DNA of 32,668 nt from Saccoglossus kowalevskii (Eukaryota > Hemichordata > Enteropneusta > Harrimaniidae), in the NCBI RefSeq assembly GCF_000003605.2, contig NW_003126078.1, forward strand, positions 1 through 32,668, written 5' to 3'. Position numbers and translations under genes: made by a program. This document shows, piece by piece, positions 9,352-21,583 of this stretch. How positions within the stretch are numbered: the first letter of the stretch is position 1; every line of letters starts with the position of its first letter. Below the pieces are notes generated by a model, which had not been told where the DNA came from, made no database searches, and saw only the letters and a program-made list of their open reading frames with translations.

Positions 9352-10201
9352 GTTACTATACAATCCAGTGCTAAGAATTATAAGATGGCGTCTATCAATG
9401 GTGGGTTTAGAAAGGTGACTATCATAATAATGCACTGATACTATACAATCCAGTGCTATGAATTATAAGATGGCGTCTGTCAATAGTGGGTTTAGAAAGG
9501 TAACTATCATAATAATGCACTGATACTACACAATCCAGTGCTATGAATTATAAGATGGCGTCTGTCAATAGTGGGTTTAGAAAGGAGACTATCATAATAA
9601 TGCACTGATACTATACAATCCAGTGCTATGAATTATAAGATGGCGTCTATCAATGGTGGGTTTAGAAAGGTGACTATCATAATAATGCACTGATACTATA
9701 CAATCCAGTGCTATGAATTATAAGATGGCGTCTATCAATGGTGGGCTTAGAAAGATGACTATCATAATAATGCACTGATAATATACAATCCAGTGCTATG
9801 AATTATAAGATGGCGTCTATCAATGGTGGGTTTAGAAAGGGAACTATCATAATAATGCATTGATACTACACAATCCAGTGCTATGAATTATAAGATGGCG
9901 TCTGTCAATAGTGGGTTTAGAAAGGTGACTATCATAATAATGCACTGATACTATACAATCCAGTGCTATGAATTATAAGATGGCGTCTATCAATGGTGGG
10001 TTTAGAAAGGTGACTATCATAATAATGCACTGATACTATACAATCCAGTGCTATGCATTATAAGATGGCGTCTATCAATGGTGGGCTTAGAAAGGTGACT
10101 AACATAATAATGCACTGATACTATACAATCCAGTGCTATGAATTATAAGATGGCGTCTATCAATGGTGGGTTTAGAAAGGTGACTATCATAATAATGCAC
10201 T

Positions 10202-11136
10202 GATACTATACAATCCAGTGCTATGAATTATAAGATGGCGTCTACCAATGGTGGGTTTAGAAAGGTGACTATCATAATAATGCACTGATACTATACAATC
10301 CAGTGCTATGAATTATAAGATGGCGTCTATAAATGGTGGGTTTAGAAAGGTGACTATCATAATAATGCACTGATACTATACAATCCAGTGCTATGAATTA
10401 TAAGATGGCGTCTGTCAATAGTGGGTTTAGAAAGGTAACTATCATAATAATGCACTGATACTACACAATCCAGTGCTATGAATTATAAGATGGCGTCTGT
10501 CAATGGTGGGTTTAGAAAGGTAACTATCACAATAATGCACTGATACAACACAATCCAGTGCTATGAATTATAAGATGGCGTCTATAAATGGTGGGTTTAG
10601 AAAGGTGACTATCATAATAATGCACTGATACTATACAATCCAGTGCTATGAATTATAAGATGGCGTCTGTCAATAGTGGGTTTAGAAAGGTAACTATCAT
10701 AATAATGCACTGATACTACACAATCCAGTGCTATGAATTATAAGATGGCGTCTATCAATGGTGGGTTTAGAAAGGTAACTATCATAATAATGCACTGATA
10801 CTACACAATCCAGTGCTATGAATTATAAGATGGCGTCTATCAATGGTGGGTTTAGAAAGGTGACTATCATAATAATGCACTGATACTACACAATCCAGTG
10901 CTATGAATTATAAGATGGCGTCTGTCAATGGTGGGATTAGAAAGGTAACTATCATAATAATGCACTGATACTACACAATCCAGTGCTATGAATTATAAGA
11001 TGGCGTCTGTCAATAGTGGGTTTAGAAAGGTGACTATCATAATAATGCACTGATACTACACAATCCAGTGCTATGAATTATAAGATGGCGTCTGTCAATG
11101 GTGGGATTAGAAAGGTGACTATCATAACAATGCACT
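10202..11136 (+). repeat. Block B1, second copy (11 monomers)
   Basis: This is the partner of 3322-4256 at offset 6880. It keeps TCTACC, two TCTATAA units, ACAACAC and both GGGATTAG units in the same order. Private differences include TCACAATAATG near 10530 and CATAACAATG near 11126. To the left it continues a type A run (TATGCATTATAAG with GGGCTT at about 10056), so A and B blocks abut here. After 11136 it continues with TCTGTCAATAG, ATAAATGG and GGGCTT, like 31783 onward. Confidence 0.9.
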
Positions 11137-12070
11137 GATACTACACAATCCAGTGCTATGAATTATAAGATGGCGTCTGTCAATAGTGGGTTTAGAAAGG
11201 TGACTATCATAATAATGCACTGATACTATACAATCCAGTGCTATGAATTATAAATGGCGTCTATCAATGGTGGGTTTAGAAAGGTGACTATCATAATAAT
11301 GCACTGATACTATACAATCCAGTGCTATGAATTATAAGATGGCGTCTATCAATGGTGGGCTTAGAAAGGTGACTATCATAATAATGCACTGATACTATAC
11401 AATCCAGTGCTATGAATTATACAATGGCGTCTATCAATGGTGGGTTTAGAAAGGTGACTATCATAATAATGCACTGATACTATACAATCCAGTGCAATGA
11501 ATTATAAGATGGCGTCTATCAATGGTGGGTTTAGAAAGGTGACTATCATAATAATGCACTGATACTATACAATCCAGTGCTATGAATTATAAGATGGCGT
11601 CTATCAATGGTGGGCTTAGAAAGATGACTATCATAATAATGCACTGATACTATACAATCCAGTGCTATGAATTATAAGATGGCGTCTATCAATGGTGGGT
11701 TTAGAAAGGTGACTATCATAATAATGCACTGATACTATACAATCCAGTGCTATGAATTATAAGATGGCGTCTACCAATGGTGGGTTTAGAAAGGTGACTA
11801 TCATAATAATGCACTGATACTATACAATCCAGTGCTATGAATTATAAGATGGCGTCTATAAATGGTGGGTTTAGAAAGGTGACTATCATAATAATGCACT
11901 GATACTATACAATCCAGTGCTATGAATTATAAGATGGCGTCTGTCAATAGTGGGTTTAGAAAGGTAACTATCATAATAATGCACTGATACTACACAATCC
12001 AGTGCTATGAATTATAAGATGGCGTCTATCAATGGTGGGTTTAGAAAGGTAACTATCACAATAAAGCACA
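11137..12070 (+). repeat. Mixed B and A-type monomers
   Basis: In order: TCTGTCAATAG; ATAAATGG (11222); GGGCTTAG; TATACAATGG; GTGCAATGA; GGGCTTAG with AAGATGAC; plain; TCTACC; TCTATAA; TCTGTCAATAG with GTAAC; then TACAC with TCACAATAAAGCACA. The second half has the order found at 8200-8590 just before block A copy 4, and here it precedes copy 5. So it is the left flank of the larger A repeat. Confidence 0.8.
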
Positions 12071-12139
12071 GTGCTAGGAATTATAAGATGGCGACTATTA
12101 ATGGTGGGTTTAGAAAGGTGACTATCATAATAATGCACT
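12071..12139 (+). repeat. Truncated monomer, 69 bp, first 16 bases missing
   Basis: The preceding unit ends ATAAAGCACA and this one begins GTGCTAGGAATT, so GATACTATACAATCCA (positions 1-16) is absent. The equivalent place before block A copy 4 (8582-8611) is intact, so this is a deletion in this copy. The lost segment is the whole loop plus part of the arms of the GCACTG/CAGTGC inverted repeat, and CA lies at both break points, fitting slippage or hairpin-associated loss. It is the largest indel in the window. Confidence 0.9.
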
Positions 12140-12224
12140 GATACTATACAATCCAGTGCTATGAATTATAAGATGGCTTCTATCAATGGTGGGTTTAGAA
12201 AGGTGACTATCATAATAATGCACT

Positions 12225-12819
12225 GATACTATGCAATCCAGTGCTATGAATTATAAGATGGCGTCTATCAAAGGTGGGTTTAGAAAGGTGACTATCATAA
12301 TAATGCACTGATCCTATACAATCCAGTGCTATGAATTATAAGATGGCGTCCATCAATGGAGGGTTTAGAAAGGTGACTATCATAATAATGCACTGATACT
12401 ATACAATCCAGTGCTAAGAATTATAAGATGGCGTCTATCAATGGTGGGTTTAGAAAGGTGACTATCATAATAATGCACTGATACTATACAATCCAGTGCT
12501 AGGAATTATAAGATGGCGTCTATCAATGGTGGGTTTAGAAAGGTAACTATCATAATAATGCACTGATACTATACAATCCAGTGCGAGGAATTATAAGATG
12601 GCGTCTACCAATGGTGGGTTTAGAAAGGTAACTATCATAATAATGCACTGATACTATACAATCCAGTGCTAGGAATTATAAGATGGCTTCTATCAATGGT
12701 GGGTTTAGAAAGGTAACTATCATAATAATGCACTGATACTATGTAATCCAGTGCTAGGAATTATAAGATGGCTTCTATCAATGGTGGGTTTAGAAAGGTG
12801 ACTATCATAATAATGCACT
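12225..12819 (+). repeat. Block A, copy 5 (7 monomers)
   Basis: In order: TATGC (with AAAGGTGGG); GATCC with TCCATC and GGAGGG (12310); TAAGA; TAGGA; GTGCGAGGA with TCTACC; TAGGA with GGCTTC; TATGTAATCC (12735). The GTGCGAGG change groups it with copy 2. The run after it (TAGGA/GGCTTC, TAAGA, TCTGTCAACGG, TCTGTCAATAG, GGGCTTAG with AAGATGAC) follows the same order as after copies 3 and 4. Confidence 0.9.
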
Positions 12820-13159
12820 GATACTATACAATCCAGTGCTAAGAATTATAAGATGGCGTCTATCAATGGTGGGTTTAGAAAGGTGACTATCATAATAATG
12901 CACTGATACTATACAATCCAGTGCTATGAATTATAAGATGGCGTCTGTCAACGGTGGGTTTAGAAAGGTAACTATCATAATAATGCACTGATACTACACA
13001 ATCCAGTGCTATGAATTATAAGATGGCGTCTGTCAATAGTGGGTTTAGAAAGGTGACTATCATAATAATGCTCTGATACTATACAATCCAGTGCTATGAA
13101 TTATAAGATGGCGTCTATCAATGGTGGGTTTAGAAAGGTGACTATCATAATAATGCACT

Positions 13160-14179
13160 GATACTATACAATCCAGTGCTATGAATTATAAGATGGCGTC
13201 TATCAATGGTGGGCTTAGAAAGATGACTATCATAATAATGCACTGATACTATACAATCCAGTGCTATGAATTATAAGATGGCGTCTATCAATGGTGGGTT
13301 TAGAAAGGGAACTATCATAATAATGCATTGATACTACACAATCCAGTGCTATGAATTATAAGATGGCGTCTGTCAATAGTGGGTTTAGAAAGGTGACTAT
13401 CATAATAATGCACTGATACTATACAATCCAGTGCTATGAATTATAAGATGGCGTCTATCAATGGTGGGTTTAGAAAGGTGACTATCATAATAATGCACTG
13501 ATACTATACAATCCAGTGCTATGCATTATTAGATGGCGTCTATCAATGGTGGGCTTAGAAAGGTGACTATCATAATAATGCACTGATACTATACAATCCA
13601 GTGCTATGAATTATAAGATGGCGTCTATAAATGGTGGGTTTAGAAAGGTGACTATCATAATAATGCACTGATACTATACAATCCAGTGCTATGAATTATA
13701 AGATGGCGTCTATCAATGGTGGGCTTAGAAAGATGACTATCATAATAATGCACTGATACTATACAATCCAGTGCTATAAATTATAAGATGGCGTCTATCA
13801 ATGGTGGGTTTAGAAAGGGAACTATCATAATAATGCATTGATACTACACAATCCAGTGCTATGAATTATAAGATGGCGTCTGTCAATAGTGGGTTTAGAA
13901 AGGTGACTATCATAATAATGCACTGATACTATACAATCCAGTGCTATGAATTATAAGATGGCGTCTATCAATGGTGGGTTTAGAAAGGTGACTATCATAA
14001 TAATGCACTGATACTATACAATCCAGTGCTATGCATTATTAGATGGCGTCTATCAATGGTGGGCTTAGAAAGGTGACTATCATAATAATGCACTGATACT
14101 ATACAATCCAGTGCTATGAATTATAAGATGGCGTCTATAAATGGTGGGTTTAGAAAGGTGACTATCATAATAATGCACT
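13160..14179 (+). repeat. Six-monomer (510-bp) tandem duplication
   Basis: Monomers 13160-13669 and 13670-14179 are copies with the order GGGCTTAG/AAGATGAC; AAGGGAAC/GCATTG; TACAC/TCTGTCAATAG; plain; TATGCATTATTAG/GGGCTT; TCTATAA. I see one difference in 510 bp (TATGAATT versus TATAAATT near 13777). The shared stretch extends a little on both sides (about 13120 and 14228). Similar hexamers near 5964, 7737 and 9695 differ more, so this is a young event. Confidence 0.9.
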
Positions 14180-14264
14180 GATACTATACAATCCAGTGCT
14201 ATGAATTATAAGATGGCGTCTGTCAATAGTGGGTTTCGAAAGGTAACTATCATAATAATGCATT

Positions 14265-14774
14265 GATACTACACAATCCAGTGCTATGAATTATTAGATG
14301 GCGTCTGTCAATAGTGGGTTTAGAAAGGTGACTATCATAATAATGCACTGATACTATACAATCCAGTGCTATGAATTATAAGATGGCGTCTATCAATGGT
14401 GGGTTTAGAAAGGTAACTATCATAATAATGCACTGATACTATACAATCCAGTGCTATGAATTATAAGATGGCGTCTATCAATGGTGGGTTTCGAAAGGTA
14501 ACTATCATAATAATGCATTGATACTACACAATCCAGTGCTATGAATTATTAGATGGCGTCTGTCAATAGTGGGTTTAGAAAGGTGACTATCATAATAATG
14601 CACTGATACTATACAATCCAGTGCTATGAATTATAAGATGGCGTCTATCAATGGTGGGTTTAGAAAGGTGACTATCATAATAATGCACTGATACTATACA
14701 ATCCAGTGCTATTAATTATAAGATGGCGTCTATCAATGGTGGGTTTCGAAAGGTAACTATCATAATAATGCACT
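14265..14774 (+). repeat. Block F, left copy (6 monomers)
   Basis: In order: TACAC with ATTATTAG and TCTGTCAATAG; plain with GTAAC; TTTCGAAAGG with GTAAC and GCATTG; TACAC with ATTATTAG and TCTGTCAATAG; plain; GCTATTAATTA with TTTCGAAAGG. The same order is at 28811-29320. The marker TTTCGAA (a TTCGAA site) is otherwise seen only in a few units: 14180, 16493, and two units near 18438 and 20056 that keep GTGAC. Confidence 0.85.
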
Positions 14775-17700
14775 GATACTACACAATCCAGTGCTATGAA
14801 TTATAAGATGGCGTCTGTCAATAGTGGGTTTAGAAAGGGGTAACTATCATAATAATGCACTGATACTACACAATCCAGTGCTATGAATTATAAGATGGCG
14901 TCTATCAATGGTGGGTTTAGAAAGGTGACTATCATAATAATGCACTGATACTACACAATCCAGTGCTATGAATTATAAGATGGCGTCTGTCAATGGTGGG
15001 ATTAGAAAGGTAACTATCATAATAATGCACTGATACTATACAATCCAGTGCTAGGAATTATAAGATGGCGTCTGTCAATAGTGGCTTTAGAAAGGTGACT
15101 ATCATAATAATGCACTTATACTATACAATCCAGTGCTATGAATTATAAATGGCGTCTATCAATGGTGGGTTTAGAAAGGTGACTATCATAATAATGCACT
15201 GATACTATACAATCCAGTGCTATGAATTATAAGATGGCGTCTATCAATGGTGGGTTTAGAAAGGTAACTATCATAATAATGCATTGATACTACACAATCC
15301 AGTGCTATGAATTATTAGATGGCGTCTGTCAATAGTGGGTTTAGAAAGGTGACTATCATAATAATGCACTGATACTATACAATCCAGTGCTATGAATTAT
15401 AAGATGGCGTCTATCAATGGTGGGTTTAGAAAGGTGACTATCATAATAATGCACTGATACTATACAATCCAGTGCTATGAATTATTAGATGGCGTCTGTC
15501 AATAGTGGGTTTAGAAAGGTGACTATCATAATAATGCACTGATACTATACAATCCAGTGCTATGAATTATAAGATGGCGTCTATCAATGGTGGGTTTAGA
15601 AAGGTAACTATCATAATAATGCATTGATACAACACAATCCAGTGCTATGAATTATTAGATGGCGTCTGTCAATAGTGGGTTTAGAAAGGTGACTATCATA
15701 ATAATGCACTGATACTATACAATCCAGTGCTATGAATTATAAGATGGCGTCTATCAATGGTGGGTTTAGAAAGGTGACTATCATAATAATGCACTGACAC
15801 TATACAATCCAGTGCTATGAATTATAAGATGGCGTCTGTCAATAGTGGGTTTAGAAAGGTGACTATCATAATAATGCACTGATACTATACAATCCAGTGC
15901 TATGAATTATTAGATGGCGTCTGTCAATAGTGGGTTTAGAAAGGTGACTATCATAATAATGCACTGATACTATACAATCCAGTGCTATGAATTATAAGAT
16001 GGCGTCTATCAATGGTGGGTTTAGAAAGGTGACTATCATAATAATGCACTGATACTATACAATCCAGTGCTATGAATTATTAGATGGCGTCTGTCAATAG
16101 TGGGTTTAGAAAGGTGACTATCATAATAATGCACTGATACTACACAATCCAGTGCTATGAATTATAAGATGGCGTCTGTCAATAGTGGGTTTAGAAAGGT
16201 GACTATCATAATAATGCACTGATACAACACAATCCAGTGCTATGAATTATAAGATGGCGTCTATCAATGGTGGGTTTAGAAAGGTGACTATCATAATAAT
16301 GCACTGATACTATACAATCCAGTGCTATGAAATATAAGATGGCGTCTATCAATGGTGGGTTTAGAAAGGTGACTATCATAATAATGCACTGATACTATAC
16401 AATCCAGTGCTATGAATTATAAGATGGCGTCTATCAATGGTGGGTTTAGAAAGGTAACTATCATAATAATGCACTGATACTATACAATCCAATACTATGA
16501 ATTATAAGATGGCGTCTATCAATGGTGGGTTTCGAAAGGTAACTATCATAATAATGCATTGATACTACACAATCCAGTGCTATGAATTATTAGATGGCGT
16601 CTGTCAATAGTGGGTTTAGAAAAGGTGACTATCATAATAATGCACTGATACTATACAATCCAGTGCTATGATTATAAGATGGCGTCTATCAATGGTGGGT
16701 TTAGAAAAGGTGACTATCATAATAATGCACTGATACTATACAATCCAGTGCTATGAATTATAAGATGGCGTCTATCAATGGTGGGCTTAGAAAGGTAACT
16801 ATCATAATAATGCACTGATACTATACAATCCAGTGCTATGAATTATAAGATGGCGTCTATCAATGGTGGGTTTAGAAAGGTAACTATCATAATAATGCAT
16901 TGATACTACACAATCCAGTGCTATGAATTATAAGATGGCGTCTGTCAATAGTGGGTTTAGAAAGGTGACTATCATAATAATGCACTGATACTATACAATC
17001 CAGTGCTATGAATTATAAGATGGCGTCTACCAATGGTGGGTTTAGAAAGGTGACTATCATAATAATGCACTGATACTATACAATCCAGTGCTATGAATTA
17101 TAAGATGGCGTCTATCAATGGTGGGTTTAGAAATGTGACTATCATAATAATGCACTGATACTATACAATCCAGTGCTATGAATTATAAGATGGCGTCTGT
17201 CAATAGTGGGTTTAGAAAGGTAACTATCATAATAATGCACTGATACTACACAATCCAGTGCTATGAATTATAAGATGGCGTCTATCAATGGTGGGTTTAG
17301 AAAGGTGACTATCATAATAATGCACTGATACTACACAATCCAGTGCTATGAATTATAAGATGGCGTCTATCAATGGTGGGTTTAGAAAGGTGACTATCAT
17401 TATAATGCACTGATACTATACAATCCAGTGCTATGAATTATAAGATGGCGTCAATCAATGGTGGGTTTAGAAAGGTGACTATCATAATAATGCACTGATA
17501 CTACACAATCCAGTGCTATGAATTATAAGATGGCGTCTATCAATGGTGGGTTTAGAAAGGTGACTATCATAATAATGCACTGATACTATACAATCCAGTG
17601 CTATGAATTATAAGATGGCGTCTATCAATGGTGGGTTTAGAAAGGTGACTATCATAATAATGCACTGATACTATACAATCCAGTGCTATGAATTATAAGA

Positions 17701-17921
17701 TGGCGTCTATCAATGGTGGGTTTAGAAAGGTGACTATCATAATAATGCATTGATACTATACAATCCAGTGCTAGGAATTATAAGATGGCGTCTATCAATG
17801 GTGGATTTAGAAAGGTGACTATCATAATAATACACTGATACTATACAATCCAGTGCTATGAATTATAAGATGGCGTCTATCAATGGTGGGTTTAGAAAGG
17901 TGACTATCATAATAATGCACT
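14775..17921 (+). repeat. TCTGTCAATAG-rich stretch (about 37 monomers)
   Basis: Much of this stretch alternates between units with ATTATTAG and TCTGTCAATAG and near-consensus units, most clearly at 15287-16110, giving local dimer or trimer periods. Other items: AAAGGGGTAAC with two extra bases near 14838; a GGGATTAG unit near 15001; an ATAAATGG unit at 15117; a TTTCGAA unit near 16493 preceded by AATCCAATACTATG; and three single-base indels within about 90 bases (near 16620, 16671 and 16705). The last third is mostly plain consensus, and no other sequence type is present. Confidence 0.8.
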
Positions 17922-18265
17922 GATACTATACAATCCAGTGCTATGAATTATAAGATGGCGTCTATCAATGCTGTGTTTATTAAGGTTAATCTATCATAAT
18001 AATGCACTGATACTATACAATCTAGTGATATGAAATATAATATGGCGTTTATCAATGGTGGGTTTAGAAAGGTGACTATCATAATAATGCACTGATACTA
18101 TACAATCCAGTGCTATGAATTATAAGATGGCGTCTATCAATGGTGGGTTTAGAAAGGTTAATCTATCATAATAATGCACTGATACTATACAATCTAGTGA
18201 TATGAAATATAATATGGCGTTTATCAATGGTGGGTTTAGAAAGGTGACTATCATAATAATGCACT
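17922..18265 (+). repeat. Divergent 172-bp dimer, two tandem copies
   Basis: Dimer 1 is 17922-18008 (87 bp) plus 18009-18093 (85 bp); dimer 2 is 18094-18180 (87 bp) plus 18181-18265 (85 bp). The long member has AAGGTTAATCTATC in place of AAGGTGACTATC, a two-base gain. The short member has AATCTAGTGATATGAAATAT and AATATGGCGTTTATC. These changes are found nowhere else in the window. In dimer 1 the long member carries further changes (ATGCTGTGTTTATTAAGG) that dimer 2 lacks. Confidence 0.9.
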
Positions 18266-19030
18266 GATACTATACAATCCAGTGCCATGAATTATAAGAT
18301 GGCGTCTGTCAATAGTGGGTTTAGAAAGGTGACTATCATAATAATGCACTGATACTATACAATCCAGTGCTATGAATTATAAGATGGCGACTATCAATGG
18401 TGGGTTTAGAAAGGTGACTATCATAATAATGCACTGATACTATACAATCCAGTGCTATGAATTATAAGATGGCGTCTATCAATGGTGGGTTTCGAAAGGT
18501 GACTATCACAATAATGCACTGATACTATACAATCCAGTGCTATGAATTATAAGATGGCGTCTATCAATGGTGGGTTTAGAAAGGTGACTATCACAATAAT
18601 GCACTGACACTATACAATCCAGTGCTAGGAATTATAAGATGGCGTCTATCAATGGTGGATTTAGAGAGGTGACTATCATAATAATGCACTGATACTATAC
18701 AATCCAGTGCTAGGAATTATAAGATGGCGTCTATCGATGGTGGGTTAAGAAATGTGACTATCACAAAAATGCACTGATACTATACAATCCAGTGCTATGA
18801 ATTATAAGATGGCGTCTATCAATGGTGGGTTTAGAAAGGTGACTATCACAATAATGCACTGATACTATACAATCCAGTGCTATGAATTATAAGATGGCGT
18901 CTATCAATGGTGGGTTTAGAAAGGTGACTATCACAATAATGCACTGATACTACACAATCCAGTGCTATGAATTATAAGATGGCGTCTATCAATGGTGGGT
19001 TTAGAAAGGTGACTATCACAATAATGCACT

Positions 19031-19370
19031 GATACTATACAGTCCAGTGCTAGGAATTATACAATGGCGTCTATCAATGGTGGGTTTAGAAAGGCGACTA
19101 TCATAATAATGCACTGATACTATACAATCCAGTGCTATGAATTATAAGATGGCGTATATCAATGGAGGGTTTAGAAAGGTGACTATCATAATAATGCACT
19201 GATACTATACAATCCAGTGCTAGGAATTATAAGATGGCGTCTATCAATGGTGGGTTTAGAAAGGCGACTATCATAATAATGCACTGATACTATACAATCC
19301 AGTGCTATGAATTATAAGATGGCGTATATCAATGGAGGGTTTAGAAAGGTGACTATCATAATAATGCACT
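19031..19370 (+). repeat. Block C fragment with a dimer duplication
   Basis: Monomer 19031 is m1-like (TACAGTCC, ACAATGG, AAGGCGAC) and 19116 is m2-like (GCGTATATC, GGAGGG). The pair then repeats: 19201 again has AAGGCGAC (but with plain TATAC and AAGATGG) and 19286 again has GCGTATATC with GGAGGG. So an m1/m2 dimer has been duplicated, with m1 partly converted to consensus. A further m1/m2 pair starts at 19541, its m2 carrying TATATCAATAGTGGG. Confidence 0.75.
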
Positions 19371-20561
19371 GATACTATACAATCCAGTGCTATGAATTAT
19401 GAGATGGCGTCTATCAATGGTGGGTTAAGAAAGGTGACTATCACAAAAATGCACTGATACTATACAATCCAGTGCTATGAATTATAAGATGGCGTCTATC
19501 AATGGTGGGTTTAGAAAGGTGACTATCACAATAATGCACTGATACTATACAGTCCAGTGCTAGGAATTATACAATGGCGTCTATCAATGGTGGGTTTAGA
19601 AAGGCGACTATCATAATAATGCACTGATACTATACAATCCAGTGCTATGAATTATAAGATGGCGTATATCAATAGTGGGTTTAGAAAAGGTGACTATCAT
19701 AATAATGCACTGATACTATACAATCCAGTGCTATGAATTATAAGATGGCGTCTATCAATGGTAGGTTTAGAAAGGTGACTATCATAATAATGCACTGATA
19801 CTATACAATCCAGTGCTATGAATTATAAGATGGCGTCTATCAATGGTGGGTTTAGAAAGGTGACTATCACAATAATGCACTGATACTATACAATCCAGTG
19901 CTATGAATTATAAGATGGCGTCTATCAATGGTGGGTATAGAAAGGTGACTATCATTATAATGCACTGATACTATACAATCCGGTGCTAGGAATTATAAGA
20001 TGGCGACTATCAATGGTGGGTTTAGAAAGGTGACTATCATAATAATGCACTGACACTATACAATCCAGTGCTATGAATTATAAGATGGCGTCTATCAATG
20101 GTGGGTTTCGAAAGGTGACTATCATAATAATGCATTGATACTATACAATCCAGTGCTATGAATTATAAAGTGGCGTCTACCAATGGTGGGTTTAGAAAGG
20201 TGACTATCACAATAATGCACTGACACTATACAATCCAGTGCTAGGAATTATAAGATGGCGTCTATCAATGGTGGATTTAGAAAGGTGACTATCACAATAA
20301 TGCACTGATACTATACAGTCCAGTGCTAGGAATTATACAATGGCGTCTATCAATGGTGGGTTTAGAAAGGCGACTATCATAATAATGCACTGATACTATA
20401 CAATCCAGTGCTATGAATTATAAGATGGCGTCTATCAATGGTGGATTTAGAAAGGTGACTATCATAATAATGCACTGATACTATACAATCCAGTGCTATG
20501 AATTATAAGATGGCGTCTATCAATGGTGGGTTTAGAAAGGTGACTATCACAATAATGCACT

Positions 20562-20986
20562 GATACTATACAGTCCAGTGCTAGGAATTATACAATGGCG
20601 TCTATCAATGGTGGGTTTAGAAAGGCGACTATCATAATAATGCACTGATACTATACAATCCAGTGCTATGAATTATAAGATGGCGTATATCAATGGAGGG
20701 TTTAGAAAGGTGACTATCATAATAATGCACTGATACTATGCAATCCAGTGCTATGAATTATAAGATGGCGACTATCAATGGTGGGTTTAGAAAGGTGACT
20801 ATCATAATAATGCACTGATACTATACAATCCAGTGCTATGAATTATAAGATGGCGTCTATCAATGGTGGGTTTAGAAAGGTGACTATCATTATAATGCAC
20901 TGATACTATACAATCCAGTGCTATGAATTATAAGATGGCGTCTATCAATGGTGGGTTTAGAAAGGTGACTCTCATAATAATGCACT
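20562..20986 (+). repeat. Block C, internal copy with one monomer missing
   Basis: The order is m1 (TACAGTCC, ACAATGG, AAGGCGAC), m2 (GCGTATATC, GGAGGG), one monomer with TATGC plus GCGACTATC, then TCATTATAA, then GTGACTCTC. Compared with the two ten-monomer copies, m3 and m4 are represented by a single unit, as expected from unequal exchange between adjacent similar monomers. The block then loses the pattern near 20987. Just to its left, an isolated m1-type monomer (TACAGTCC) starts near 20307. Confidence 0.8.
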
Positions 20987-21498
20987 GATACTATACAATC
21001 CAGTGCTATGAATTATAAGATGGCGTCTATCAATGGTGGGTTTAGAAAAGGTGACTATCATAATAATGCACTGATACTATACAATCCAGTGCTATGAATT
21101 ATAAGATGGCGTCTATCAATGGTGGGGTTTAGAAAGGTGACTATCACAAAAATGCACTGATACTATGCATTCCAGTGCTATGAATTATAAGATGGCGTCT
21201 ATCAATGGTGGGTTTAGAAAGGTGACTATCATAATAATGCACTGATACTATACAATCCAGTGCTATGAATTATAAGATGGCATCTATCAATGGTGGGTTT
21301 AGAAAGGTGACTATCACAATAATGCACTGATACTATACAATCCAGTGCTATGAATTATAAGATGGCGTCTATCAATGGTGGGTTTAGAAAGGTGACTATA
21401 ATTATAATGCACTGATACTATACAATCCAGTGCTATGAATTATAAGATGGCGTCTATCAATGGTGGGTTTAGAAAGGTGACTATCACAATAATGCACT

Positions 21499-21583
21499 GA
21501 TACTATACAATCCAGTGCAATGAATTATAAGACGGCGTCTATCGATGGTGGGTTAAGAAAGGTGACTATCACAAAAATGCACT
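21499..21583 (+). repeat. Type D monomer, copy 2
   Basis: It has GTGCAATGAATT, AAGACGGCG, CTATCGATGG, GGTTAAGAAA and TCACAAAAATG, followed by TATGC, as in copies 1 and 3. It lies 1191 bp (14 monomers plus one base) left of copy 3, so a unit of about 14 monomers may have been duplicated here, though the intervening variants agree only partly. Confidence 0.85.

Larger units (their letters stand above)
18266..21498 (+). repeat. TCACAA-rich subfamily zone (about 38 monomers, with C fragments)
   Basis: Here T74 is often C (TCACAATAATG) and sometimes the segment is TCACAAAAATG, a change rare between 2.3 and 18 kb. Nested inside are block C fragments (19031-19370, 19541-19710, 20562-20986), a CTATCGATGG/GGTTAAGAAA unit near 18731, TTTCGAAAGG units near 18491 and 20107, and single extra bases near 19687, 21050 and 21126. 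One unit near 21291 has GGCATC, the only CpG-to-CpA change I noticed at the core CpG. Confidence 0.75.
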
